Positions 1-7,673 of a DNA stretch of 36,280 bases are shown in pieces (within the stretch, counting starts at the first letter, position 1; each line of letters begins with the position of its first letter). The DNA lies in contig SYFT01000075.1 in the NCBI GenBank assembly GCA_005799825.1, positions 1 to 36,280 on the forward strand. Direction: 5' to 3'. The notes under the pieces were generated by a model. That model saw only the letters and a list, made by a program, of their open reading frames with translations. It was not told where the DNA came from and did not search any database. The translations under genes and the position numbers were made by a program. This DNA comes from Acidobacteriota bacterium. Its GTDB lineage: Bacteria > Acidobacteriota > Vicinamibacteria > Vicinamibacterales > SCN-69-37.

Positions 1-65
1 AGGCCGTTGACGCCGCGCAGAATCGCCTGCCGCGCGTCTTCACCGTAAATGATCTGTTTTGCCAT
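1..65 (-). CDS. groEL: Chaperonin GroEL, N-terminal fragment cut by window edge
   Basis: The minus strand from 65 reads MAKQIIYGEDARQAILRGVN, the standard N-terminus of the 60-kDa chaperonin, which forms the double-ring ATP-driven folding chamber in the cytoplasm. Only about 21 codons lie in the window, so no catalytic residue can be checked. A purine-rich Shine-Dalgarno (GAGGAG on the minus strand, about 78-83) precedes the ATG. It lies 26 nt downstream of groES on the same strand, the classic groESL order, and should be read from the CIRCE-controlled promoter upstream of groES. Confidence 0.95.
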   Translation of the reverse strand, partial: MAKQIIYGEDARQAILRGVNG

Positions 66-91
66 GATGAATGTTTTCTCCTCAGAACCTG

Positions 92-397
92 TTACTTTTT
101 GGCGGCCTTACCGTCGACCACGCCGAGGATTTCTTCCTCGCGCATGATGAGGTATTCCTGGCCGTCCACCTTGATTTCCTGTCCGGCGTATTTGCCGAAC
201 AGCACGGTGTCGCCCGCCTTGACGTCAAGCGGGGTCACTTTGCCGTCTTTTTCCACTTTGCCTTTGCCAACGGCGATGACCTTGCCGTGCTGGGGCTTTT
301 CCTTGGCGCTGTCGGGGATGATGATGCCGCCGATGCGCTGTTCATTTTCCTCAAGCCGCTGGAGGATGACGCGATCGTGTAGAGGTCTAACGTTCAT
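92..397 (-). CDS. groES: Co-chaperonin GroES (10 kDa)
   Basis: A 101-residue protein of the normal GroES length. It starts [14 protein letters not shown] and contains the mobile-loop segment [20 protein letters not shown] (about residues 16-35), whose IGGIII stretch docks on GroEL, followed by the beta-barrel dome segment with [13 protein letters not shown]. GroES caps the GroEL cavity and controls substrate encapsulation. It is the first gene of a groES-groEL operon, and two overlapping CIRCE operators plus a sigma-70-like promoter lie directly upstream, which implies HrcA heat-shock repression. No oddity in the protein itself. Confidence 0.98.
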   Translation of the reverse strand: MNVRPLHDRVILQRLEENEQRIGGIIIPDSAKEKPQHGKVIAVGKGKVEKDGKVTPLDVKAGDTVLFGKYAGQEIKVDGQEYLIMREEEILGVVDGKAAKK

Positions 398-434
398 AGG
401 TGTCCTTTCGAAAACAAATAATGCGGGGGCGGTG

Positions 435-461
435 CTAGCACTCAGCTTCCCTGAGTGTTAG
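435..461 (-). promoter_or_regulatory. CIRCE operator (HrcA site), gene-proximal copy
   Basis: On the plus strand CTAGCACTC (435-443), a 9-nt spacer, then GAGTGTTAG (453-461). The CIRCE consensus is TTAGCACTC-N9-GAGTGCTAA; the left arm has one mismatch and the right arm two. It lies about 37 nt upstream of the groES start, where HrcA would bind between promoter and gene. It shares bases 458-461 with a second CIRCE. Confidence 0.9.
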
Positions 462-484
462 CACTCCCTGCGTCCGACTGCTAA
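458..484 (-). promoter_or_regulatory. CIRCE operator, second overlapping copy
   Basis: Plus strand TTAGCACTC (458-466, perfect arm), 9-nt spacer, then GACTGCTAA (476-484, one mismatch). This is a full CIRCE that overlaps the other by 4 nt (TTAG 458-461), giving a tandem operator. Its far end touches the predicted -10 box at 484-489. Confidence 0.82.
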
Positions 485-513
485 GTCTACGGGACGCGCG
501 CAACGGGCGTCAA
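484..513 (-). promoter_or_regulatory. Predicted sigma-70-type promoter of groESL
   Basis: Reading the minus strand: -35 TTGACG (513-508, 5 of 6 to TTGACA), an 18-nt spacer, -10 TAGACT (489-484, 4 of 6). The expected transcription start falls inside the tandem CIRCE, as in other HrcA-controlled groE operons. Motif-based only. Confidence 0.6.
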
Positions 514-547
514 GTCGGCGCGCCAAGTCCCTGAACCCTGGATGGGG

Positions 548-898
548 CTATCTCTTGAGCGTGCGCAAGTCGATCGCGGAGTAGGCGGCCTTGCTGTACT
601 TCGCCGACCCCTGGAAGGAGACGCTCGAACTGGAGCGCCCGCTGGCGTCGCTGCGGTTGTTGAAGTCCTGGGGTCGCTGGCGGTTTCGCACTCCTCGTAG
701 GTGTCGTTCATCTCGGTGGGCAGTGCCAGGTTCAGGGCCGCGTGCGGGCCGTATTTGACCTTGATCGTTGTCCTTTCGGTCTTGGACTCGATCCACAACT
801 CAGTCTCGTGCACTGCGCCCGTGGCTGGATCCACCCAGATCCGGCCATGCGGTATCTGACGGCGACACACCACCCCGGCTGGTTTTCTTACAGGGACG
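548..898 (-). pseudogene. Decayed remnant of a secreted-protein family gene (C-terminal part, frameshifted)
   Basis: The minus-strand frame near 870-690 reads GRIWVDPATGAVHETEL, then KVKYGPHAALNLALPTEM. This matches the C-terminal pattern of the intact gene at 18670-19545 (GKFWIEESSGRVLRTEL, then VGYIEQPKLGLWLPFLM). After about 690 the match continues in a different frame, which ends FQGSAKYSKAAYSAIDLRTL and stops at 548, paralleling ITGRATYDNFRRFDVAVETI. One frame change around 650-700 is therefore needed. The N-terminal two thirds are absent: the Fis-type gene ends only a few bases upstream at 899. I read this as a truncated, frameshifted paralogue and not a working gene; a sequencing indel could explain the frame change but not the missing N-terminus. 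Outside this remnant I see nothing in 514-898. Confidence 0.7.
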
Positions 899-1111
899 CT
901 AGCTCGCGCGTTTGATGCGGTAGGTGCTCATTTTGCGGCTGAGCGTATTGCGGTGCAGCCCCGTGATTTTGGCTGCCTTGCAGACGTTGTAGTTGGTCTT
1001 AGCGAGCGCCCGCGCGATGAACATCTTCTCAAACTCCCGCTGGGCGTCGTCGAACAGGATGCCGCGGTCGATCATGTGCTGCACAAGCGTGTCGAGGTCG
1101 TCCTTGATCAT
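899..1111 (-). CDS. Small Fis-type helix-turn-helix DNA-binding protein
   Basis: A 70-residue protein consisting of little more than the Fis/NtrC C-terminal HTH (HTH_8): FEKMFIARALAKTNYNVCKAAKITGLHRNTLSRKM, with the second helix of the HTH around TGLHRNTLSRKM. It resembles the DNA-binding end of sigma-54 activators and the nucleoid protein Fis. No receiver or AAA+ part is attached. Its ATG overlaps the purC stop by one base (TGATG), so it is translationally coupled to purC and probably made from the same mRNA. Regulatory targets cannot be told from the sequence. Confidence 0.85.
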   Translation of the reverse strand: MIKDDLDTLVQHMIDRGILFDDAQREFEKMFIARALAKTNYNVCKAAKITGLHRNTLSRKMSTYRIKRAS

Positions 1112-2007
1112 CAGACCTCCAGGTCCCGGCCGGTCAGGACTCGGTAGGCTTCCATGTACTTCTCCCGCGTCCTCGACACCACATCGTCAGGCAGCGAAGG
1201 TACGGGTGGCTGTTTGTTCCAGCCGATGCGCTCCAGGTAGTCGCGCACAAACTGCTTGTCGAAGCTCAGCTGCGCCCGGCCCGGGGAATACAGATTCTTG
1301 GGCCAGAACCGCGACGAGTCCGGCGTGAGCACTTCGTCGATCAGGACAAGCTCGTCGCCGTCAACCCCGAATTCAAACTTTGTGTCGGCGATGAGGATGC
1401 CGCATTTGGCGGCATGCGCCACGCCCAGCCGGTAGATTTCCAGCGTGAGCGCTTTGAGCTGCGCCACACGGCCGGCACCAAGGACATTCGCGGCCTCGAC
1501 TTCGCTGATGTTTTCGTCGTGACCGGTTTCGGCCTTGGTGGCCGGCGTAAAAATGGGCTCGGGCAACATGTCCGAGTCGTGCAGGCCGGGCGGAAGGGCC
1601 ACGCCACACACCGCGCCCGTCTTCAGATAGTCCTTCAGGCCCGACCCCGACAAATACCCGCGTGCCACACACTCCACCGGCAAGGGATCGGTCTTACGCA
1701 CCCACATCGTGCGACCGCGCAGGATGTCGTGGTGAGGCTTCGTGACGGCGGGAAAGTCGTTGACGTCAATCGACAGCAAGTGGTGCGGTGTCAGCGACGC
1801 GATGCGCTCGAACCAGAACGCCGACAACTGCGTGAGCACCTTGCCTTTGTCCGGAATGCCCGAACCCAGCACGTAGTCGAACGCCGAAATGCGATCGGTG
1901 GCGACGATGAGGAGGGTGTCGCCGAGGTCGTAGACATCGCGCACCTTCCCTCGTCGCTGGAGGGTCAAACCCGGAAGTTGTGTTTCAAGTACGACAGGTG
2001 TGTTCAT
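1111..2007 (-). CDS. purC: Phosphoribosylaminoimidazole-succinocarboxamide synthase
   Basis: A 298-residue SAICAR synthetase, the purine pathway enzyme that joins CAIR and aspartate with ATP in the cytoplasm. Visible family signatures are the N-terminal RRGKVRDVYDLGDTLLIVAT nucleotide-binding segment (residues 18-37), DRISAFDYVLGSGIPDKGKV, the substrate segment VECVARGYLSGSGLKDY, and the C-terminal IADTKFEFG plus DEVLTPDSSRFWP. The length suits the longer plant/acidobacterial-like form (about 290-300 residues) rather than the roughly 240-residue enterobacterial form. A weak promoter (TTGACG 2056-2051, TACGCT 2032-2027, minus strand) lies in the 74-nt gap upstream. The Fis-type gene follows with a one-base overlap. 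Confidence 0.97.
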   Translation of the reverse strand: MNTPVVLETQLPGLTLQRRGKVRDVYDLGDTLLIVATDRISAFDYVLGSGIPDKGKVLTQLSAFWFERIASLTPHHLLSIDVNDFPAVTKPHHDILRGRTMWVRKTDPLPVECVARGYLSGSGLKDYLKTGAVCGVALPPGLHDSDMLPEPIFTPATKAETGHDENISEVEAANVLGAGRVAQLKALTLEIYRLGVAHAAKCGILIADTKFEFGVDGDELVLIDEVLTPDSSRFWPKNLYSPGRAQLSFDKQFVRDYLERIGWNKQPPVPSLPDDVVSRTREKYMEAYRVLTGRDLEV

Positions 2008-2081
2008 GCGCGTCCAAAGAGAGTGAAGCGTAGAGCTTCCACCGGGCGCACGTCAAGCCTTGTACGCAACTTTAATGCGAA

Positions 2082-3176
2082 TTATTTTTTTCTCAGAATG
2101 ATGTCGCCGCGTGTGTTGCGCAGCGTGATCTTGGCATCGTTGTTTGCGCCGAAAACGTGCGACAGCCGCGCATCGGATTCCGAAACTTCCGGCTTCAGAT
2201 CAAAATCCACCGCTTGAATGGCCGCGCTCGACGCGGCCGCATCCAGGGTGAATGCCGGAGCGCCTTCGAGGACAAGCCGCAGGGGTTCCTCCGACGTGAT
2301 GAGCGTGAGCGGCACGGCGCGATTGATTTCCACCTCCACCTCGGCGCGCCTCACGTCCACCCGGGTCTCGCCCAGGGGCTGCCGAATGGTGACGCGGCCG
2401 TCGTTTCCGCGCACGGCGATGGGGCCACGATGGCCGGTCACCGTGAGTTCATTCCGGACTTCGTCCACTTCCATCGCCCCGGCAGATTCGGTCACTTCGG
2501 TATCCCCGCCGCGGGCGTCAAGCGTGAGGCCATCAGTGATTTTCGACAGTCGGCCCTTCGAGCGGAGCAGGCGCAGTTTGATGGATCTGGCGCCGATGAT
2601 GGTCAGGTCACCGTCCTGGTGCGCGCCTGTCACTCCACCCGTGATGTCGGTCAGCGTGACATCGCCGCTCGCTTCCAGATGCACGCCGGCGACCGCGGTG
2701 ACGGTGGCATCAGAACTGCTTTCGAGGTGCACCAACAGCCCCGGGGGCACGTGCATAGTGACCGTAGACCGCTGCGACCCTGTTTCAGGATATTTCGCCC
2801 TCAATACCAGCGAATCCGCCACATCGTCGCGGCCCAGCACGGTCTCCTTGGCCAACGCGAGGGCAGCCGCATCATCGGGCCCAGTGGAACTCACAGAGAA
2901 GTCGTAGTCGATGGTGGTCTTCGAATCGCCAACGACGGTGACGGCTTCGTTGATGCCAATCAGCCGCACCTCGCGCAGGCCAGCGGGAACCGGGATCGAG
3001 TTCTTTGTGACGTTGACGCCTCGACCGGGATTTCCACGCATCTCGGAGCGCGCTCGGCTGAAGAAGCGACCAAGCGAGAACGAACTGGTGCCCGTAGCAG
3101 GCGGCGCGGTGAATTGGAACGCCAGCGTACCCACCACGACGAACCACAGAATGATGAATAACTCTCGCTTTCCCAT
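2082..3176 (-). CDS. DUF4097-like beta-strand repeat protein, membrane anchored
   Basis: A protein of 364 residues if started at the ATG at 3176 (MGKRELF...); an ATG at 3215 would add 13 residues but overlaps the divergent gene. After a short basic start comes one hydrophobic segment (LFIILWFVVVGTLAFQF), then an extracytoplasmic region of repeated short beta strands such as VHLEASGDVTLTDITGGV, DGDLTIIGA and RTEVTESAGAMEVDEV-like units, ending in an IRDTRGDI-like strand (ITLRNTRGDIILRKK). This is the pattern of DUF4097/adhesin-like right-handed beta-helix proteins found in envelopes. No enzyme motif is seen and no function is assigned. It is divergently arranged 29 bp from the gene at 3206. 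Confidence 0.7.
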   Translation of the reverse strand: MGKRELFIILWFVVVGTLAFQFTAPPATGTSSFSLGRFFSRARSEMRGNPGRGVNVTKNSIPVPAGLREVRLIGINEAVTVVGDSKTTIDYDFSVSSTGPDDAAALALAKETVLGRDDVADSLVLRAKYPETGSQRSTVTMHVPPGLLVHLESSSDATVTAVAGVHLEASGDVTLTDITGGVTGAHQDGDLTIIGARSIKLRLLRSKGRLSKITDGLTLDARGGDTEVTESAGAMEVDEVRNELTVTGHRGPIAVRGNDGRVTIRQPLGETRVDVRRAEVEVEINRAVPLTLITSEEPLRLVLEGAPAFTLDAAASSAAIQAVDFDLKPEVSESDARLSHVFGANNDAKITLRNTRGDIILRKK

Positions 3177-3205
3177 AGACTTGCCGCCAATCTTATAGTA
3201 GAAAG

Positions 3206-4285
3206 ATGAACACACGGCGCGGGGTTCGCGCGCTCCGCCACGTCATGTCCAGTTCCCCACGCACATTTCGCATTCCCTGGTCAGGGCTGCTGATCGCGGG
3301 TTTGACTGCGCTGTTGTTGTGGTTGTTTGCCCGCGATCTTGACTGGGCCCACCTTCGGGTGGCGTTTGCGTCGGCGAATCTCGGGTTCATTGGCCTGGCC
3401 GTGCTCACCACATTGCAGACATATTTGCTGCGCGCGTGGCGATGGCAGGCGCTGCTGCGACCGCTGGGCGACGTTCCATTTGGCCGGGCGTTCCGCACCA
3501 CGGTGATCGGATTTACGGCGCTGTTCCTGCTGCCGGCCCGGGTGGGCGAGGTGTTGCGGCCATATTTGCTGGCCCGGCAGGTCGGGCTCAATTTTTCTGC
3601 CACGTTTGCCACCATCATCATCGAACGCGCGTTGGATCTGACGGCCGTGCTCTTGCTGTTTGCCGGCGCCATGCCCTTCCTCAGCGTGGATGTGGGCGCC
3701 GAGACGCGCATCGCTGGAGCCCTGGCGGCTGTGGCGGCGCTTGTGGGGTTGGCGGCGTTGTTTGTGTGTGCTGGCCATCCGGAGAAGGTGGGGCTGGGGG
3801 CCGACTGGTTCAGTCGCATCCTGCCGGCGCGAGCGGCGGCTGCAGTGGGGACATTTGCTCGAAAGTTCGCGGAAGGTCTGGCCGTGATGCGGGAACCACG
3901 TGCCCTCGCCGTATCGCTGGCGTGGTCGCTGGCCTTGTGGGCGTCGATTTGTCTGGGCATCTGGCTGGTGTCGCGCGCATTCGGTGTGACGGTGCCGTTC
4001 TCCGGCTCGTTCCTTATCGTTATGTATCTGGTCGTGGGCGTGGCCGCGCCCACCCCTGGCGGGGCGGGTGGGTTTCATTGGGCCTACAAGCTCGCCGTGA
4101 CTACGTATTTCGGGGCCACGGTGGACGAAGCGGCGGCTGCGGCCATTTTGCTGCACCTGGTGTCTTTTGCGCCGGTGGCCGTGCTCGGACTGGCGTTCAT
4201 GTGGCAGGATGGCCTGACTCTTGGCGGGCTCAAAGCGATGCGGCCGGCGCCAGAGTCCGGAACTGAGGAGGAGACGCGCAGATGA
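3206..4285 (+). CDS. UPF0104 / LPG-synthase-TM-like integral membrane protein
   Basis: A 359-residue polytopic protein with about eight hydrophobic helices, from [14 protein letters not shown] near residue 28 to VLGLAFMW near 330. Family features of the lysylphosphatidylglycerol synthase transmembrane region (UPF0104, AglD-like) are [31 protein letters not shown] and the late [13 protein letters not shown] motif. Members lacking the soluble transferase domain, as here, are thought to be flippases or lipid-handling proteins, but the substrate is unknown. A TATAGT box (3194-3199) sits only 6 nt upstream of the ATG, so the transcript may be nearly leaderless; an in-frame ATG at 3245 is an alternative start. 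The stop overlaps the nrdR start in ATGA. Confidence 0.85.
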   Translation: MNTRRGVRALRHVMSSSPRTFRIPWSGLLIAGLTALLLWLFARDLDWAHLRVAFASANLGFIGLAVLTTLQTYLLRAWRWQALLRPLGDVPFGRAFRTTVIGFTALFLLPARVGEVLRPYLLARQVGLNFSATFATIIIERALDLTAVLLLFAGAMPFLSVDVGAETRIAGALAAVAALVGLAALFVCAGHPEKVGLGADWFSRILPARAAAAVGTFARKFAEGLAVMREPRALAVSLAWSLALWASICLGIWLVSRAFGVTVPFSGSFLIVMYLVVGVAAPTPGGAGGFHWAYKLAVTTYFGATVDEAAAAAILLHLVSFAPVAVLGLAFMWQDGLTLGGLKAMRPAPESGTEEETRR

Positions 4286-4734
4286 AATGCCCGTATTGCG
4301 GTCACCCCGGTGACAAAGTGGTGGATTCGCGCGAGAGCAAGGAGGGCGAGGTCATTCGCCGCCGACGCGAATGCCTCGATTGTGGCCGTCGTTTCACCAG
4401 CTATGAGCGGATCGACGAAATCCCCTACATGGTGGTCAAGAAAGACGGGCGCCGCGAACGTTTTGAGCGGCAGAAACTCGTGGCCGGGCTGCTCAAGGCC
4501 TGTGAGAAACGGCCGGTCCGCGTCTCGGCGCTCGAGGATGTAGCCGACAAGGTAGAGGCTGCCCTGCAGGAAAAACCCGAACGCGAGATGTCCACGGAGG
4601 AAATCGGCGCACATGTCATGGAGGCCCTGCGGCAGCTCGACAAGGTGGCCTATGTGCGATTTGCATCCGTCTATCGAAATTTTCGTGATGTTGATGAGTT
4701 CAAACACGAACTTAACGACCTGTTTAAGGCATGA
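4282..4734 (+). CDS. nrdR: Transcriptional repressor NrdR
   Basis: A 150-residue protein of exactly the usual NrdR length. The zinc ribbon is MKCPYCG (Cys3, Cys6) with CLDCGRRF (Cys31, Cys34), followed by the ATP-cone domain (about residues 49-139) containing [16 protein letters not shown] and [16 protein letters not shown]. NrdR senses dATP/ATP and represses ribonucleotide reductase operons. No nrd gene lies in this window, so its targets are elsewhere. The start overlaps the preceding membrane protein gene by 4 nt (ATGA), indicating coupling. Confidence 0.98.
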   Translation: MKCPYCGHPGDKVVDSRESKEGEVIRRRRECLDCGRRFTSYERIDEIPYMVVKKDGRRERFERQKLVAGLLKACEKRPVRVSALEDVADKVEAALQEKPEREMSTEEIGAHVMEALRQLDKVAYVRFASVYRNFRDVDEFKHELNDLFKA

Positions 4735-4747
4735 TGTGCGCGCGGTG

Positions 4748-5293
4748 ATGACACGGGGTACTCGGGGAGTCGTCGGTGTGGTGTGGCTGGTGGCCGTGTG
4801 TGCCGCCACGGTCCTCGCCGCTGCCGACGTGCGCATTACGCCGGTGGTGGCTGAAGACCGTGTGTATGCGAATTTTGCCGCGTCCGGCGTGTTCTCCGAG
4901 CCCGTGCGCGAGGCGGTGCAAAGCGGCCTTCCGGTGACCTTGACCTACGTTGCTGAACTGCGGCGGTCGTCCACCCTGTGGTTCGACGACACCGTGGCGG
5001 CCGCCACGGTGGCCTCAACTGTGAAGTTCGACACGCTGACGGGCGCCTACCAGGTGTCGAAAATGCGTGAATCCACGGTGCGATGGGCCGAGCAGACGCA
5101 GGATGAAGCCCAGATGCGCCTGTGGGTCACCGAGTTCGAACGGGTCCTGCTCAGCGACACGTCGCGCCTGACGACGTTGGGCGAATATTACGTGCGCGTC
5201 CGGGCCCGCGACAGCCTGCCGCGCGGCTTCTCGCTCTGGCCGTTCGGCCGTGGTGAAATGTCCGGCCGCGTCGAACTTCCCGTGAACCGATAG
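4748..5293 (+). CDS. DUF4390 exported protein next to ntrYX
   Basis: About 181 residues from the ATG at 4748; GTG codons at 4736 and 4745 are possible starts. The N-terminus is a signal peptide or anchor (GVVGVVWLVAVCAATVLAAADV). The remainder matches the DUF4390 pattern: ADVRITPVVAEDRVYANFAA, then SGLPVTLTYVAELRR, a WFDDTV segment, and a conserved YYVRVRARDSLPRGFSLWPF near the end. The role is unknown. DUF4390 genes commonly sit directly upstream of ntrY-ntrX in other bacteria, and the same order here (25 nt from ntrY) supports a link to that two-component system, perhaps envelope sensing. That link is inference from neighbourhood. Confidence 0.8.
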   Translation: MTRGTRGVVGVVWLVAVCAATVLAAADVRITPVVAEDRVYANFAASGVFSEPVREAVQSGLPVTLTYVAELRRSSTLWFDDTVAAATVASTVKFDTLTGAYQVSKMRESTVRWAEQTQDEAQMRLWVTEFERVLLSDTSRLTTLGEYYVRVRARDSLPRGFSLWPFGRGEMSGRVELPVNR

Positions 5294-5318
5294 ACTGGCG
5301 GAAGGGCACGCCCGCCTC

Positions 5319-7673
5319 ATGCTGCTCGATTCGCCATCACCTCCGCCTGACCCCATCTCGCCGTCCCGGCGTCGCGCGCTCGATAATCCGCGCGTGCTGA
5401 CGCTGGCCGTCATCCTGTTGGTGGGCGTGTTGGCCGCCGCCCTGTGGATGCCGCGCATCGCCGGACTCGACCAGGCGCTGCTGGGCAGTGAGGTGGTGTT
5501 TTACGCCCTTGCCGCCGTGTCACTCACGTTGCTGCTCGTTCTGGTCGCCGTGCTCGGGCGCAACATCATCAAGCTCTGGGTCGAGAACCGCCGCGGGGCG
5601 CCGTTCGCTCGGTTCCGCGCAAAACTCGTGGCGGCATTGCTGGCCATGACTATTGTGCCGGCCACGCTGGTGCTGGTCATCGGCAGCGAGTTTCTGCGCA
5701 GTTCGGCGAATCGCTGGTTCAGTGTGCCGGTAGAAGGGTCACTGAGTGCTGCGCGGGAGATTGCGAAGCAGTATCACGGTGAGCGACAGGAGTCGGCCAC
5801 CCTTCGTGCGTCGTGGCTGGCCACGCGTCTGCCTCCGGGCGACATGGATGCCGGCAACGTGGCGCCGCTGCAGGCTGTGGCCAACAACGAACTGGCCACC
5901 ATGCGCGATGGCTTGATTGAGATGTATCAGACCGTGTCCACGCCGGGCGGCTTGCGTGACGCAGTGTTCCTGCTCGCGCTCGAGGCTGGGGCGCCGCCTC
6001 GCGACATTGTGCGCGCGTCAGCCGATCGCATCGCCGCGCGCGTCGCCGCGTCAGGGCGCGCAGATATGACCGAGGACAGCGTCGACAGCGGCGGTGTCCT
6101 GGTGCGGGCGGCCGCGCCCGTCCGCAACGCGGCGGGCCTTGTGGTGGGTGTGGTCGTGGTGTCGTTTCATGTGCCGGAGGCCATTGCGACACAGGAGCGC
6201 CTCGCTGCGTCTCGGTTTGAAGAATACAAACAGCTCGAAGTGCTCAAGGTGCCCCTTCAGGGGCTTTTCCTTCAGGTGTTCGTCACCGTCACGCTGCTGA
6301 TCCTTGTCAGCGCCACGTGGCTCGGCCTTTATGTGGCCAAGCGGATCACCCGGCCCATCCAGATGCTGGCAGAGGGCGCGCGCGCCATCGGCGCCGGCCA
6401 GCTCGATTTGCGGCTTGAGCCGCAAACCGGCGACGAGCTCGGGTCCCTCGTTGAAGCATTCAACACGATGGCGGCAGAATTGGGCACGAGTCAGGACCGC
6501 CTGCAGCAGTCGCGGTTGGCGCTCGAGCAGAAGAACATCGAAGTGGACGCGCGGCGGCGCTACATCGAGACCATTCTCGAGCGCGTCGCCACCGGCGTCA
6601 TGTCGCTCGATGCTAGGGGGCGAATCTCGACACTCAATGGCGCGGCTGAGCGGTTGCTCGGCATTGACGCGTCCGCGATCGGGCACGAGGCGTCGGCCGT
6701 CTTCGGCCGTGAAGACCTACGCGTGCTCCTGCCCCTCGTGGACGCGACGACAGAGGCGCATCGATTGGGTGGTTCGAGCCATGGACTGAATCGGGTGTTG
6801 GCTGGGGCTATCGAAGAAGTGACCCTTGTGCGTGAGGACCGCGAGATCCACCTGGCCTCCACCGCCACCGTACTCAGCGGCACCGCGGGTGACCCGGAAG
6901 GCGCGGTCATCGTGCTCGATGATGTGACGCCGCTTATTCGGGCGCAGCGGGTGGCGGCGTGGCGCGATGTGGCGCGACGGCTCGCTCACGAAATCAAGAA
7001 TCCCCTCACGCCCATTCAGCTCTCGGCGGAGCGGTTGCGCCGGAAATTCGCCAACGCGCCCGACGCCGATAAGGCTCTGGTGGACGAGTGCACGGGCGCC
7101 ATCGTCACGGAAGTAGATGCGCTCAAGGGCCTCGTGGATGAGTTCGCGCAGTTTGCCCGGTTACGCGGGCCCAGGATGGCGCCCGCTGATCTGAACGCCA
7201 TCATCGCCGACGTCCTTCGCCTCTATGCCGGCGTCCTGCAGTCGTCGCTCGTGGTGATGGAGCAACGGCTGACACCAGACCCGCCGCTGGTGCGCGTGGA
7301 CGTGGAGCAGATTCGACAGGTCATCATTAATCTGATCGATAACGCCCTCGAGGCGCTCGGCGGACCTGGTGCCGCCCATCGCCCCGCAGGGGCGGTGCCG
7401 ACGATCACGTTGTCGACGGGACGCGACGAGACGCAGCAATCCCTGAGGTTCAGGGTGGTGGACAACGGTCCGGGCGTGCCGGTGGCAGACCGCGACAAGT
7501 TGTTCATGCCGTACTATTCAACCAAGGGGCGGGGGAGCGGTCTTGGATTGGCCATCGTGCAGCGCATCATCAGCGAGCACGGCGGGCGAATTGAAGTGGG
7601 TGCCGCCGCGCCAACAGGCACAGTGTTTACGATCGACCTACCGGTGGAGTCGCCTTCATGGCCGCCATCCTGA
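5319..7673 (+). CDS. NtrY-like membrane sensor histidine kinase
   Basis: A 784-residue kinase. Domains in order: three N-terminal membrane helices (about 26-44, 58-79, 101-124), a periplasmic sensor region (125-315), a fourth helix (318-339), HAMP (340-392, KRITRPIQMLAEGARAIGAG), a coiled linker, PAS (about 415-545), HisKA with the phospho-acceptor His557 in LAHEIKNPLTPIQ, and a HATPase with N box NLIDNALEAL (671-680), G1 VDNGPGV and G2 GSGLGLAIV. This layout with the ALEQKN...TGVMSLD PAS is that of NtrY. The product should phosphorylate the NtrX-like regulator encoded immediately downstream with a 16-nt overlap. The signal sensed is unknown; a nitrogen role is only a family analogy. Confidence 0.93.
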   Translation: MLLDSPSPPPDPISPSRRRALDNPRVLTLAVILLVGVLAAALWMPRIAGLDQALLGSEVVFYALAAVSLTLLLVLVAVLGRNIIKLWVENRRGAPFARFRAKLVAALLAMTIVPATLVLVIGSEFLRSSANRWFSVPVEGSLSAAREIAKQYHGERQESATLRASWLATRLPPGDMDAGNVAPLQAVANNELATMRDGLIEMYQTVSTPGGLRDAVFLLALEAGAPPRDIVRASADRIAARVAASGRADMTEDSVDSGGVLVRAAAPVRNAAGLVVGVVVVSFHVPEAIATQERLAASRFEEYKQLEVLKVPLQGLFLQVFVTVTLLILVSATWLGLYVAKRITRPIQMLAEGARAIGAGQLDLRLEPQTGDELGSLVEAFNTMAAELGTSQDRLQQSRLALEQKNIEVDARRRYIETILERVATGVMSLDARGRISTLNGAAERLLGIDASAIGHEASAVFGREDLRVLLPLVDATTEAHRLGGSSHGLNRVLAGAIEEVTLVREDREIHLASTATVLSGTAGDPEGAVIVLDDVTPLIRAQRVAAWRDVARRLAHEIKNPLTPIQLSAERLRRKFANAPDADKALVDECTGAIVTEVDALKGLVDEFAQFARLRGPRMAPADLNAIIADVLRLYAGVLQSSLVVMEQRLTPDPPLVRVDVEQIRQVIINLIDNALEALGGPGAAHRPAGAVPTITLSTGRDETQQSLRFRVVDNGPGVPVADRDKLFMPYYSTKGRGSGLGLAIVQRIISEHGGRIEVGAAAPTGTVFTIDLPVESPSWPPS

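Noticed and set aside
487-873. 128-codon open frame as an intact gene
   Set aside because: Only its first half matches the secreted family; the remainder is Arg/Ser/Pro-rich out-of-frame sequence, so it is annotated as part of a remnant.
3193-4156. Long antisense frames across the UPF0104 membrane protein gene
   Set aside because: Arg/Gln/His or Ala/Asn/Arg-rich shadow sequences; the plus-strand product has clear helices and family motifs.
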